Assembly: GCF_009363655.1 (NCBI RefSeq)
Contig: NZ_CP045393.1
Location: 2,666,001 to 2,730,000 of the forward strand
DNA: 64,000 bases
Direction of reading: 5' to 3'
Source of the DNA: Roseovarius sp. THAF27
Lineage (GTDB): Bacteria; Pseudomonadota; Alphaproteobacteria; Rhodobacterales; Rhodobacteraceae
The number at the start of each line of letters is the position of its first letter. Positions within the stretch are counted from its first letter, which is position 1. Below the pieces are notes generated by a model. It was not told where the DNA came from. It did no database searches and saw only the letters and a program-made list of their open reading frames with translations. Shown here in pieces: positions 26,154 through 34,562 of the stretch. The translations under genes and the position numbers were made by a program.

Positions 26154-26354
26154 ACCGCCGGGGCAGGACACCCGAAGATTGCGGCCCTGGTGCGTTGAAT
26201 AGCGGCCGGTCGCGCCCCACCGAGAACGCCAACACCATCCTGGCGCGGTTAATCTTTGAAAAATCTCTTTATTTCAACGTTGCGCCACAATAATGCCCGA
26301 ATTGGGCGAGAACAATCAGGGAGCGAACAGAATAATAGGCTGGAAAGAGAAACA

Positions 26355-27302
26355 ATGCGGATCCTTGCGATAGATGACGAGCCGATCTTCTGCGACTTGC
26401 TCAGAACGCGGCTTGAACAGCTGGGCTACAGGGACGTCGAAACCGCCTTTACCGGGCCGGAGGCCCTGCAAATCGCCGCCGCCAAGACCAAGCCCGTGGA
26501 GTGCTTCATCGTCGACATCCGCATGATGCCGATGGACGGGATCGAACTGGTTCGGCAACTGAGGGCCATCCCGCACCACCAGGCGACACCCATCGTGATG
26601 CTCTCCGCGCTGACCGACAAGGCGTCCATCGACGCCGCCTTCATGGCCGGCGCCAACGACTACATCACCAAGCCGCTCGAAATGGTCGAACTGAAGATCC
26701 GCCTGGAAATGGCCCGCAACATTCTTGCGGAACGCGCCCAGGCTCGGTTGCTGCACGAACATGTGCTCAAGCAGGAAGCCATACTGTTCCCAACCGCCGC
26801 GTTCGACGGCGAGATCATTCTCGACGACGTCGAAGGTGCCGTCAGCATGGTGTCGATGGAGAACTTCCTTCTCAAGCAGGGCAACCTGCGCCTGCGCCAG
26901 ACCTCCGCCATCTGCGTCAACCTGCCCATGGCGGAAACCTATTTCAAGATGATGGACTCCACCTACTACGCGGTCCTGATCGGCGACATGGCACAGGCCG
27001 TCTCGCGGGCGCTTTCGGCGTTTCCGCACATGCTGACCTGCCCGGGCAGCGGCGATATCGTCGCCCTTCTGCTCGACCAGCCCAATGTCGATTGCGCGCG
27101 GATCGAGGAAAACCTCACCCAAGAGCTTGAGGCCCTGCGCCTGCGCTATGACGCCATCGACATGACGCTGCCGCGGGTGACGGTCGGTACGCCCGTCCGC
27201 ACCGGGTTGTTTCGCATGCAATGCCCGACCAGCCTGATCGACCGCGCCCGTCGCGCGACCGGAAAAGTCGAGGATCATCACCCGATGCAGGCCATCGCAT
27301 GA
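26355..27302 (+). CDS. Response regulator with divergent, GGDEF-like output domain
   Basis: The 315-residue product begins with a receiver domain (1-120): acidic pair in AIDDEP, phospho-acceptor Asp in FIVDIRMMPMDG, and the conserved Lys in YITKPLE. The remaining part is not a DNA-binding domain. From about residue 185 it shows blocks in the order of a diguanylate cyclase domain, but with PGSGDIVALLL where GGDEFAVLL would be and VTVGTPVRTG where VTVSIGVA would be; that reading is my inference. The ATG at 26355 follows GGAAAGAGA. It overlaps the Hpt gene (ATGA). Confidence 0.78.
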   Translation: MRILAIDDEPIFCDLLRTRLEQLGYRDVETAFTGPEALQIAAAKTKPVECFIVDIRMMPMDGIELVRQLRAIPHHQATPIVMLSALTDKASIDAAFMAGANDYITKPLEMVELKIRLEMARNILAERAQARLLHEHVLKQEAILFPTAAFDGEIILDDVEGAVSMVSMENFLLKQGNLRLRQTSAICVNLPMAETYFKMMDSTYYAVLIGDMAQAVSRALSAFPHMLTCPGSGDIVALLLDQPNVDCARIEENLTQELEALRLRYDAIDMTLPRVTVGTPVRTGLFRMQCPTSLIDRARRATGKVEDHHPMQAIA

Positions 27303-27664
27303 ACGCCTCCGCCAATCGGCACCCCGCCGATCCCGCACGCACCGCGATAAGTCGCGCACTGGACGACATGCGCGTTCAGTTCTGCGCCGGGCTCGACGCG
27401 CGGATCTGCCGGATCGAAGCCGCCCGGATCGCGCTGGACGCCGACCCGGCCACGGCGCTCGAAACCGTCGGCTTCGAGGCGCACCGCATATGCGGCGTTG
27501 CCGGAAGCCTTGGACTCCACGATCTGTCGACGCAGGCGCGCGCGCTGGAAGAGCACGTCACCACGGCCGCGGGACAGGACTTGTCACAATCTGAACGGAC
27601 CGGACTGAACGAACGGATCGAATTGTTTCTCGATCTTATGGAGCATCACCTGACGGAGAGCTGA
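27299..27664 (+). CDS. Hpt-domain phosphotransfer protein
   Basis: A 121-residue, helical protein with the histidine phosphotransfer motif EAHRICGVAGSLGL (about residues 62-75), in which the conserved Lys after the His is Cys. It would pass phosphate between receiver domains in a multistep relay. The ATG at 27299 overlaps the stop of the response regulator. The kinases that follow lack their own receiver domains, so this Hpt probably connects them with the two separate receivers. Confidence 0.78.
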   Translation: MNASANRHPADPARTAISRALDDMRVQFCAGLDARICRIEAARIALDADPATALETVGFEAHRICGVAGSLGLHDLSTQARALEEHVTTAAGQDLSQSERTGLNERIELFLDLMEHHLTES

Positions 27665-27739
27665 TTGGTCTGCGCGGCAAAGAGGGGCAAACCCCGGGTA
27701 CGCACAGATCCCCCAACCACCGAAGAAGGGGCATTTGGT

Positions 27740-29806
27740 GTGGATGAACGAGTAGAAAGACTTTGGAACATCTGCCGATATCGCGAAAGCTGGATATCGG
27801 TGTCACTCACGATCATGCTCGTTCTGGCTCTGACCGCGCTTGCGGCCAGCAAGATCAATGCGCACCTTCTCAACCTTGCGCGACAAGCCGCGCATGACGA
27901 AGCGCATGATGACGCGGACGCAATCGCAACTGCATTGCAACGCGAACTGACCCAAGTCGATGTCATCACCCGCGCTATCCGCCACGCGATCGAACAATCC
28001 CCCGATGTCACGCAGGAAGGCTTCGGCGCCCTGGTTGCGCCCCTGATCGCGCGGACGCCCGCGATCCTCGTGGTCGGACGGTCGCGCGGTTACGTCGTGG
28101 AACAGATCTATCCGGTCGTCGGCAATGAAAAGGCGATCGGTCTGGATTACCGCCTCGTGCCGCAGCAGTTGCTCGGCGTCGACAAGGCTTTGCAGTTCGG
28201 CGAGGCCTCGTTGCAGGGACCCGTGGATCTCGTTCAGGGTGGACAGGCCTTCATTCAACGAATGCCGTACTACGCTTCGAACGACAGCGACATGTCCCGC
28301 ATTGCCACGGGTATCGTGTCGATCGTCATCGACCGCGACCGCCTGCTGACCGAGATTTCCCAGAGCCACGGTTTCATGCTATATGACATCGCGATCCGCA
28401 GCCTGGGCGATGACCAGCATCCGATTAACATGCTCTACGGTTCGCAAGAGACTTTCGCCAACAGGCCCGTCCTGCGCCACGTCATTGCCGACGGCAGCAC
28501 TTGGCAGATTGGCCTTGTCCCCACCGCTGGCTGGCCCACCGGGAGCGGGATGAAGAACCTGGTATGGGCGCTCAGCTTTCTCGCCATCGGTTTCCTGGGC
28601 GCCATGATCTTGGCACTCTGGACCATGTACCGATCCAAGCGTGCCGCCGAAAGCCAGCTGCGCTCGGCAATCAATTCCATCGAAGACGGGTTCGCCTTGT
28701 ATGATTCACGCGACCGCCTTGTCTTTGCCAATGAGAAATACCTGTCCTACTACGAACTGTCGCGCGACGCGATCGTCCCGGGCAACACCTTCGAGGACAT
28801 CCTGCGCGAGGGCCTCAGGAACGGCCAGTACACCGATGCCATCGGCCGCGAAGAAGAGTGGCTCGAGGAACGTCTCGCTAAACATGCAAATCCGACCGCG
28901 CCGATGGAGCAGAAGCTGGGCGACGGACGCTGGTTGAAAGTGGCCGAAACCCGCTCGCCCGACGGCAACACGGTCGGGTTCCGTGTCGATATCACCGAAC
29001 TCAAGCAGGCCCGCGAAAAGGCCGAGGCGGCGAACCAGGCGAAAAACAACTTCCTCAACATCATCAGTCACGAACTGCGCACGCCGCTGACCTCGGTCAT
29101 CGGGTATGCCCGGTTCCTCGAAAACGTGGATGTCCTGCCGGGCTACAAGGCGCTCGACAGCAAGCTGCGCGATGATGCGTCCGGCCCGGAACGCCTGAAG
29201 GCGCTCAAGGTTCTGCGTGACGAGGTGACTGGCATGTCCGGCCGCATCACCACGTCCAGCGACCACCTGCTGGCGCTGATCAACGACGTGCTCGATCGCG
29301 CCAAGCTCGAGGCCGAGACGGTCGAGCTCGAGATCGAAACACTGAACATAAAGGAGGTGGTCGGCACCGTGACCTCCAGCCTTGGAATCAAGGCCGCCGA
29401 GAAGGGAATCGCGCTGACCTCCGACATTGCCTCCCTGCCCATCAGCGCCGATCCCAAGCGCCTGCGCCAGGCGCTGATCAACGTCGTGGGGAACGCCATC
29501 AAGTTCACCCAGACCGGCGAAGTCCACATCTCATCCGACCATGACGAGACGCATCTGCGCATCCACGTGCGCGACACCGGATGCGGCATCCCGGCAGACC
29601 AGCTGGACCAGATTTTCCACCAGTTCGTGCAGGTCGACACTTCCGTCACCCGGCGCAATTCCGACGCCGGACTGGGCCTCGCGATCACGCGCGAACTGAT
29701 CGAACTTCACGGCGGTTCCGTCGCGGTCGAAAGCGAAATCGGTCACGGCAGCACTTTCAGCATCACTTTACCCATCAAATCAAAGGCCCTGGAGATCGCC
29801 GCGTGA
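27740..29806 (+). CDS. Membrane sensor histidine kinase with CHASE-like sensor and PAS domain (GTG start)
   Basis: A 688-residue kinase. Two membrane segments (about residues 20-40 and 275-300) bracket a periplasmic sensor resembling a CHASE domain. A PAS domain follows (about 315-430), then HisKA with NIISHELRTPLTS and an HATPase domain with NVVGNAIKFTQ, DTGCGIP and AGLGLAI. GTG at 27740 with GAAGGGG upstream is preferred; a TTG at 27665 right after the Hpt stop would add 25 odd residues. No receiver domain is attached. Confidence 0.85.
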   Translation: MDERVERLWNICRYRESWISVSLTIMLVLALTALAASKINAHLLNLARQAAHDEAHDDADAIATALQRELTQVDVITRAIRHAIEQSPDVTQEGFGALVAPLIARTPAILVVGRSRGYVVEQIYPVVGNEKAIGLDYRLVPQQLLGVDKALQFGEASLQGPVDLVQGGQAFIQRMPYYASNDSDMSRIATGIVSIVIDRDRLLTEISQSHGFMLYDIAIRSLGDDQHPINMLYGSQETFANRPVLRHVIADGSTWQIGLVPTAGWPTGSGMKNLVWALSFLAIGFLGAMILALWTMYRSKRAAESQLRSAINSIEDGFALYDSRDRLVFANEKYLSYYELSRDAIVPGNTFEDILREGLRNGQYTDAIGREEEWLEERLAKHANPTAPMEQKLGDGRWLKVAETRSPDGNTVGFRVDITELKQAREKAEAANQAKNNFLNIISHELRTPLTSVIGYARFLENVDVLPGYKALDSKLRDDASGPERLKALKVLRDEVTGMSGRITTSSDHLLALINDVLDRAKLEAETVELEIETLNIKEVVGTVTSSLGIKAAEKGIALTSDIASLPISADPKRLRQALINVVGNAIKFTQTGEVHISSDHDETHLRIHVRDTGCGIPADQLDQIFHQFVQVDTSVTRRNSDAGLGLAITRELIELHGGSVAVESEIGHGSTFSITLPIKSKALEIAA

Positions 29807-29830
29807 GTTATGCGGGAAGAGGATATCATT

Positions 29831-29947
29831 ATGACATTGCCTAAAGTTTTCCACGTTCCGGCCCAATCGGCACCATGGCGTTCAGCTACCCTGGTTTTGT
29901 CGACTTCCAGCGGGACTCGAAAGGGCTTCTATGCAACAGACGTCTAA
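29831..29947 (+). CDS. Possible 38-residue small ORF between the two kinases
   Basis: ATG at 29831 lies 8 nt after GGGAAGAGG, a strong ribosome site, and the frame runs through the 124-bp gap to a TAA inside the first codons of the next kinase gene. The product is basic and has no recognised domain. It may be a coupling leader. The downstream kinase has its own ribosome site (AAAGGG). Confidence 0.35.
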   Translation: MTLPKVFHVPAQSAPWRSATLVLSTSSGTRKGFYATDV

Positions 29948-31082
29948 ACCACAAAGGCACGCAAGCACCGGGCACCCCGGGCTCGACAGGTCGCCCACCG
30001 AGCTCGCATTTCTTGAAACCATTCTCGAGTCGCTCCACGACGGCGTCTACGTGTACAGCAGCGACTCCCTGCGCATCCGCTACATGAACGCGGCCGCCCT
30101 CGACCGGCACGGCTGGACCAGGGAAGAGGCTCGCGAGAAAACCATCAGCGACACTGCAGCCACCTTCAACAAAAAGGCCTTCTTTCGCGCCGCGATCCCC
30201 CTTTTCAATGGCGAGCTCGACACGATCACCCTGGAACTGACGCACTTTACCGGCCCTATCGAGGTCTCCACGCGCCTGATCCGCACCACCGACGAGGGAG
30301 ATTTCTTCGTCTCCGTCCTGCGCGACATCACGGGTCGCAAGAGCCTGGAGCTTGAAAAGGTGCAGACCGTATCGACCGTCAGCCACGAGTTGCGCACCCC
30401 ACTCACCTCCATCCACGGCGCGCTGCGTCTGCTCAAGGCCGGCGTCGTCGCCGATCTCGACGACAAGACGCAAAGCGTGGTCGACATCGCCGTGCGCAAC
30501 ACCGATCGCCTGCTCTCGATCGTCAACGACATCCTCGATCTCGAGAAGATCAACAGCGACAAGATGGATTTCTCGATCGCCGAGATGGACATCATCGAAT
30601 GCCTCAATGACACGGTGGAACTGGTGTCCGGCACCGCCTTCGAACATGACATCGAGCTCGAGATCTCCAGCGACCTGCGCGGTGCGATGGTCATGGGCAA
30701 CTCCGACCGCATTGCGCAGGTCATCACGAACTTCGCCTCCAACGCCATCAAGTACTCACCTGCCGGCGCGACCGTGCGTTTCGGTCTTGAGCAAGAGGAC
30801 GGCGGCATTGTCGTATCCGTCTCCGACGAAGGCCCGGGCATCACCCAGGATCAGACTCGAATGCTGTTCAAACCCTTCTCGCAGGCCCGCGCCAGCGACG
30901 GCACGAAACGGCCCGGCACCGGGCTGGGGCTCGCCATCGTCGACGCCATCCTCAAGCGTCTCGACTACCCTGTCTCGTTCACGTCCGAAGTGGGCCAGGG
31001 CAGCACGTTCCAGTTCCGCATCCCCGCGCATCTGGTGCTCTGGACCGATCCGATTGAAACACGCGGGGTTGCGAGAGCATGA
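29931..31082 (+). CDS. Cytoplasmic PAS-domain histidine kinase
   Basis: A 383-residue soluble kinase. A PAS domain (about 25-140; LESLHDGVYVYSSDSLRIRYMN) is followed by HisKA with STVSHELRTPLTS and an HATPase domain with NFASNAIKYSP, DEGPGI and GTGLGLAIVDA. No membrane segment is visible. The stop overlaps the start of a single-domain receiver gene by 4 bp, making this a likely cognate pair. Confidence 0.87.
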   Translation: MQQTSKPQRHASTGHPGLDRSPTELAFLETILESLHDGVYVYSSDSLRIRYMNAAALDRHGWTREEAREKTISDTAATFNKKAFFRAAIPLFNGELDTITLELTHFTGPIEVSTRLIRTTDEGDFFVSVLRDITGRKSLELEKVQTVSTVSHELRTPLTSIHGALRLLKAGVVADLDDKTQSVVDIAVRNTDRLLSIVNDILDLEKINSDKMDFSIAEMDIIECLNDTVELVSGTAFEHDIELEISSDLRGAMVMGNSDRIAQVITNFASNAIKYSPAGATVRFGLEQEDGGIVVSVSDEGPGITQDQTRMLFKPFSQARASDGTKRPGTGLGLAIVDAILKRLDYPVSFTSEVGQGSTFQFRIPAHLVLWTDPIETRGVARA

Positions 31083-31528
31083 ACATGACAACTATCGTGG
31101 AATTTCCTGCCAAAGAGTCCGAGGAAATCAGCGTAATGAGTAAACCTCTTGAAACGATCCTGCACGTCGACGACGACGCCGATATCCGCGTCATCATCAA
31201 GATGTCCCTGGAAACAGTCGGTTCGTTCAACGTTCATCAATTTGCGTCGGGGCAGGAGGCCGTCGAGGCGGCCGCATCCGTGCAACCGCAAATGCTGCTC
31301 CTTGACATGATGATGCCCGACATGTCCGGCGAGGAAGTCTGGAAACTGATCACGCAGCAGCCCGGGCTCGCGACTGTCCCGACAGTGTTCCTGACCGCCA
31401 AGGCGGAGGATTCCTTTTCGCAGGAATTGCGCCGGAAAGGCGCGGCCGCGGTCATCACCAAGCCGGTGGACCCGATGCTGCTCGCGTCTCAGATTAAAGA
31501 GATCTGGCAAAAAGCCATCCAGTCCTGA
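31079..31528 (+). CDS. Single-domain response regulator
   Basis: A 149-residue protein that is a lone receiver domain: HVDDDADIR acidic pocket, phospho-Asp in LLLDMMMPDMSG, Thr in FLTAKAE and Lys in ITKPVDP. About 25 N-terminal residues precede the domain; an ATG at 31136 would remove most of them. Without an output domain it probably acts by protein contact or as a phosphate shuttle through the Hpt protein. It closes the signalling cluster. Confidence 0.85.
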   Translation: MNMTTIVEFPAKESEEISVMSKPLETILHVDDDADIRVIIKMSLETVGSFNVHQFASGQEAVEAAASVQPQMLLLDMMMPDMSGEEVWKLITQQPGLATVPTVFLTAKAEDSFSQELRRKGAAAVITKPVDPMLLASQIKEIWQKAIQS

Positions 31529-31566
31529 CGCCCTCGACGGCCTCAGAGCGCGCCGTCAGGCGTCAG
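31525..31566 (+). terminator. Long nested hairpin between convergent genes
   Basis: Outer arms CTGACGCC (31525-31532) and GGCGTCAG (31559-31566) enclose inner arms GACGG and CCGTC. The structure overlaps the stop codons of the receiver gene and ectR, and could end transcription from both sides. No U-tract is present. Confidence 0.5.
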
Positions 31567-32038
31567 ACAGATTCTTGAAATCGCCCGAGTCGAGGACCGG
31601 CGCGGCATCTATCTCGTCGGCATCCAGCATGGCCGCCACGCGCTCCAGGCTCGACACCAGCATCGCCTGTTCCCAGTCCTCCATGACCGAGAACTTGCGC
31701 ACGAAGCGCTGTTGCAGGGGGTCCGGGGCCCTGGACAGCGTCTCCCTGCCCTTCGTGGTCAGATGGATATTGGTCTGGCGCCGGTCGCGCGTCGACTTCT
31801 CGCGCAGAACCATGCCTTCGCCGACGAGCTTGTCGACCAGGGACGTGACCGTGGCCTGGGTGACGCGCATCCGCGATGAAATCGCCGTCGCGGTCGCCTG
31901 CCCGGTCTCGCCGATGATCTGCAACACACGAAACTGCGCCGGGGTCACGCCGGCAGATTCCTTCACCTCGCGGCCGAAACGGTCGGTCGCGCGGAGGATG
32001 CGTCTGAGTGCGACTAATGAGGTATCGATGCGGTCCAT
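31556..32038 (-). CDS. ectR: MarR-family repressor EctR of ectoine genes
   Basis: A 160-residue winged-helix regulator: VTPAQFRVLQIIGE, the recognition-helix region RMRVTQATVTSLVDKLVGEGMV, and the wing STRDRRQTNIHLTTKG. A MarR gene divergent from ectA is the arrangement of EctR, the described repressor of ectoine synthesis in halotolerant methylotrophs, so the assignment rests on family plus context. The ATG at 32038 gives a normal MarR start; an ATG at 32074 is an alternative. Operator candidates lie in the gap to ectA. Confidence 0.85.
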   Translation of the reverse strand: MDRIDTSLVALRRILRATDRFGREVKESAGVTPAQFRVLQIIGETGQATATAISSRMRVTQATVTSLVDKLVGEGMVLREKSTRDRRQTNIHLTTKGRETLSRAPDPLQQRFVRKFSVMEDWEQAMLVSSLERVAAMLDADEIDAAPVLDSGDFKNLSDA

Positions 32039-32060
32039 TCCTACCTTTTGCGTTTCGTTT

Positions 32061-32080
32061 GGATAGCTAAACATATATCC
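32061..32080 (+). promoter_or_regulatory. Inverted repeat upstream of ectR (GGATA-N10-TATCC)
   Basis: GGATA (32061-32065) and TATCC (32076-32080) are symmetric about an AT-rich centre close to the ectR start. It may be part of an autoregulatory operator or overlap the ectR promoter. Confidence 0.35.
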
Positions 32081-32106
32081 GAAAAATCGTTTTGTGAAGC
32101 CCTATG

Positions 32107-32121
32107 TAGTTAGACTAACTA
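32107..32121 (+). promoter_or_regulatory. Perfect 15-bp palindrome, candidate EctR operator
   Basis: TAGTTAG-A-CTAACTA has perfect 7-bp arms around one base, the size expected for a MarR dimer. It stands between the divergent ectR and ectA genes. Binding is an inference from form and place. Confidence 0.55.
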
Positions 32122-32225
32122 ATAACGACCCCCTGCGAGTACCAAAGTAAATTTCCCCCATTTACCTTAAAAACAAGGCCAATTCGGCCATTCCGATCAT
32201 CTTCACAAAAAATATGCTTAGCCTC

Positions 32226-32269
32226 TTGAAGCACCCCCGCCCCAGTGCTACTTTGTTTGCCAAAGCAAA
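32226..32269 (+). promoter_or_regulatory. Candidate ectA promoter with overlapping inverted repeat
   Basis: TTGAAG (32226) and TACTTT (32249) are separated by 17 bp, as for a sigma-70-type promoter, with the expected start near 32261. TTTGC-CAAA-GCAAA (32256-32269) spans that start and could serve as an operator or a short leader hairpin. Confidence 0.45.
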
Positions 32270-32284
32270 TCGGAGAACCAAACC

Positions 32285-32809
32285 ATGCCCCGCGACCTTG
32301 CGAAAGAAACGATCCCGACCCTGCGAAGCCCCGAGCCGACCGACGGCTCGGAGATCTGGGAGCTCGTCCGTGAGTGCAAGCCGCTCGACGAGAACTCGAT
32401 GTACTGCAACCTGATCCAGTGCGATCATTTCGCAGACACGTGCGTACTGGCCGAGATCGAAGGTCAGCCGGTCGGTTGGGTGTCGGCCTACGTGATGCCG
32501 AGCGACCCCGAGACCCTGTTCGTCTGGCAGGTCGCCGTGTCCGAGACGGCACGTGGCATGGGCTTGGGTTCCCTGATGCTGAAAGAAGCGCTGGAGCGTG
32601 AGGCTTGCGAAGGCGTGACGCGCATCCAGACCACGATCACCTCGGATAACGACGCCTCTTGGGCGCTTTTCCGTAAATTCACCGACGAGTTCGGAACCAA
32701 ACTCGACGCTCAGGCGTATTACGAAAAGGACGAGCATTTTAACGGTCAAAGCAAGACTGAAAACCTCGTAACCATTACGCTCGCCGAAGAGTTTGCAAAG
32801 GCGGCCTGA
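32285..32809 (+). CDS. ectA: L-2,4-diaminobutyrate acetyltransferase EctA
   Basis: A GNAT-fold enzyme that acetylates diaminobutyrate at N-gamma with acetyl-CoA, the second step of ectoine synthesis. The 174-residue product shows the blocks LDENSMYCNLIQCDHF and ETLFVWQVAVSETARGMGLG (acetyl-CoA loop), then TITSDNDASWALF. All are typical of EctA. It is the first gene of ectABC-ask, a pathway making the compatible solute ectoine under salt stress. Confidence 0.96.
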   Translation: MPRDLAKETIPTLRSPEPTDGSEIWELVRECKPLDENSMYCNLIQCDHFADTCVLAEIEGQPVGWVSAYVMPSDPETLFVWQVAVSETARGMGLGSLMLKEALEREACEGVTRIQTTITSDNDASWALFRKFTDEFGTKLDAQAYYEKDEHFNGQSKTENLVTITLAEEFAKAA

Positions 32810-32861
32810 CCCAGGGCCGCACGGTTTTCCCCTCACATTCAATTCCGAAAGAGAGGTCGTA

Positions 32862-34151
32862 ATGTCTACGCATACCTCACCCAAAGCTGTGTTTGAACGC
32901 CGCGAATCCGAAGCCCGCAGCTACTGCCGCGGGTTCGACACGGTGTTCACCTCCGCATCCGGCGCCGAAATGACTGATGTGGACGGTCGCACCTATATCG
33001 ACTTCCTGGCCGGCTGTTCCTCGCTGAACTACGGCCATAACGATCCCGACATGAAGGCGGCGCTACTCGAGCACATCTCGAATGACGGCATCGCCCACGG
33101 GCTCGATATGATGTCCGACACCAAGGCGCAGTTCCTCGAGACGTTCGAGAAGCTGATCCTCGAGCCGCGCGGCATGGATCACAAGATCATGATGACCGGC
33201 CCGACCGGCACCAACGCCGTCGAATCCGCGCTGAAGCTTGCCCGCAAGGTCACAGGCCGGCGCGACATCATCGCCTTCACCAACGGGTTCCACGGCATGA
33301 CCATGGGCGCCCTGGCCGCGACCGGCAATGCCGGAAAACGTGGTGGCGCGGGGGGCGTGTCGCTTCCCGACGTGAACCGGATGCCCTACGAAGGCGCGTT
33401 CGGCGACGACGTCGACACGATCGCCCAGATGGAAATGATGCTCGACAACCCCTCGTCCGGTGTCGAAGCCCCCGCCGCGTTCCTGGTGGAACTGGTGCAG
33501 GGCGAAGGCGGCCTCAACGCAGCGTCGAAGGAATGGGTCGAACGCCTGGGCCGCCTGGCCAAGAAACACGGCACCCTTCTGATCGTCGATGACATCCAGG
33601 CCGGCATCGGCCGCGCCGGCAGCTTCTTCAGCTTCGACGACATGGATGTCGAACCCGATATGATCCCGCTGGCGAAATCGCTGTCCGGTTTTGGCCTGCC
33701 GTTCGCCGCGCTGCTGATCCGTCGCGACCTCGACATCTGGAAACCGGCCGAGCACAACGGCACGTTCCGCGGCAACACGCATGCCTTCGTCACCGCCCGC
33801 GTCGCGCTCGAGAAGTTCTGGTCCGACGACACGTTCAAGAACGAGATCGCCGAGAAAGCAAAGATCCTCGAGACCCGCCTGCAACGCATCGCCGACATGG
33901 TGCCAGGCGCCAGGCTCAAGGGCCGCGGCATGATGCGCGGCGTCGATGTGGGCTCGGGCGAGCTGGCCGAACAGATCTGCGGCGAAGCGTTCCGCAACGG
34001 CTTGATCATCGAGACCTCCGGCAGCTTCGACGAGGTGGTCAAGGTGCTTGCACCGCTCACCATCCCGGTCGAGCTGTTCGAAAAGGGCCTCGACATCCTG
34101 GAAAAAGCCGCCTCGACCTGCGTCGAAGGCCACAACATCGCAGCGGAGTAA
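32862..34151 (+). CDS. ectB: Diaminobutyrate-2-oxoglutarate transaminase EctB
   Basis: A PLP-dependent class III aminotransferase that makes L-2,4-diaminobutyrate from aspartate semialdehyde, using glutamate. The 429-residue product has [50 protein letters not shown] and the PLP-lysine block [12 protein letters not shown]. The ATG at 32862 is preceded by GAGAGG and gives the canonical start. It lies 52 bp after ectA. Confidence 0.96.
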   Translation: MSTHTSPKAVFERRESEARSYCRGFDTVFTSASGAEMTDVDGRTYIDFLAGCSSLNYGHNDPDMKAALLEHISNDGIAHGLDMMSDTKAQFLETFEKLILEPRGMDHKIMMTGPTGTNAVESALKLARKVTGRRDIIAFTNGFHGMTMGALAATGNAGKRGGAGGVSLPDVNRMPYEGAFGDDVDTIAQMEMMLDNPSSGVEAPAAFLVELVQGEGGLNAASKEWVERLGRLAKKHGTLLIVDDIQAGIGRAGSFFSFDDMDVEPDMIPLAKSLSGFGLPFAALLIRRDLDIWKPAEHNGTFRGNTHAFVTARVALEKFWSDDTFKNEIAEKAKILETRLQRIADMVPGARLKGRGMMRGVDVGSGELAEQICGEAFRNGLIIETSGSFDEVVKVLAPLTIPVELFEKGLDILEKAASTCVEGHNIAAE

Positions 34152-34156
34152 CCGAA

Positions 34157-34558
34157 ATGATCGTCAGAGACTTCAACAAGATCACCGAAAACGAAAAAGA
34201 CCGCGTGGTCTCGGACGCCAACTGGACAAGCGTTCGGATGCTGCTGGCCGACGACAACATGGGCTTTTCGTTCCACATCACCTTCCTCGAGGCCGGGTCC
34301 GAACACACGTTCGAGTACAAGAACCACTTCGAGAGCGTCTATTGTATGCAAGGCACCGGCTCGATCACCGACATCGCCACCGGCGAAACGCACGAGATCA
34401 AACCCGGGGTGATGTATGCGCTGGACAAGCACGACCGCCACGTCCTGCGCGCCACCGAAGAGCTTGTGATGGCCTGCTGCTTCAACCCGCCGGTCACCGG
34501 CAACGAAGTCCATCGCGAAGATGGCTCTTACGCGGCGCCCGAAACCGCCGAGGCGTGA
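34157..34558 (+). CDS. ectC: Ectoine synthase EctC
   Basis: A cupin-fold enzyme that cyclises N-gamma-acetyldiaminobutyrate to ectoine. The 133-residue product starts MIVRDFNKI and has [23 protein letters not shown], then [12 protein letters not shown] and [14 protein letters not shown], with the iron and substrate residues of the cupin. It begins 5 bp after ectB. No ectD (hydroxylase) follows, so the product here is ectoine itself unless ectD lies elsewhere. Confidence 0.96.
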   Translation: MIVRDFNKITENEKDRVVSDANWTSVRMLLADDNMGFSFHITFLEAGSEHTFEYKNHFESVYCMQGTGSITDIATGETHEIKPGVMYALDKHDRHVLRATEELVMACCFNPPVTGNEVHREDGSYAAPETAEA

Positions 34559-34562
34559 ACTA

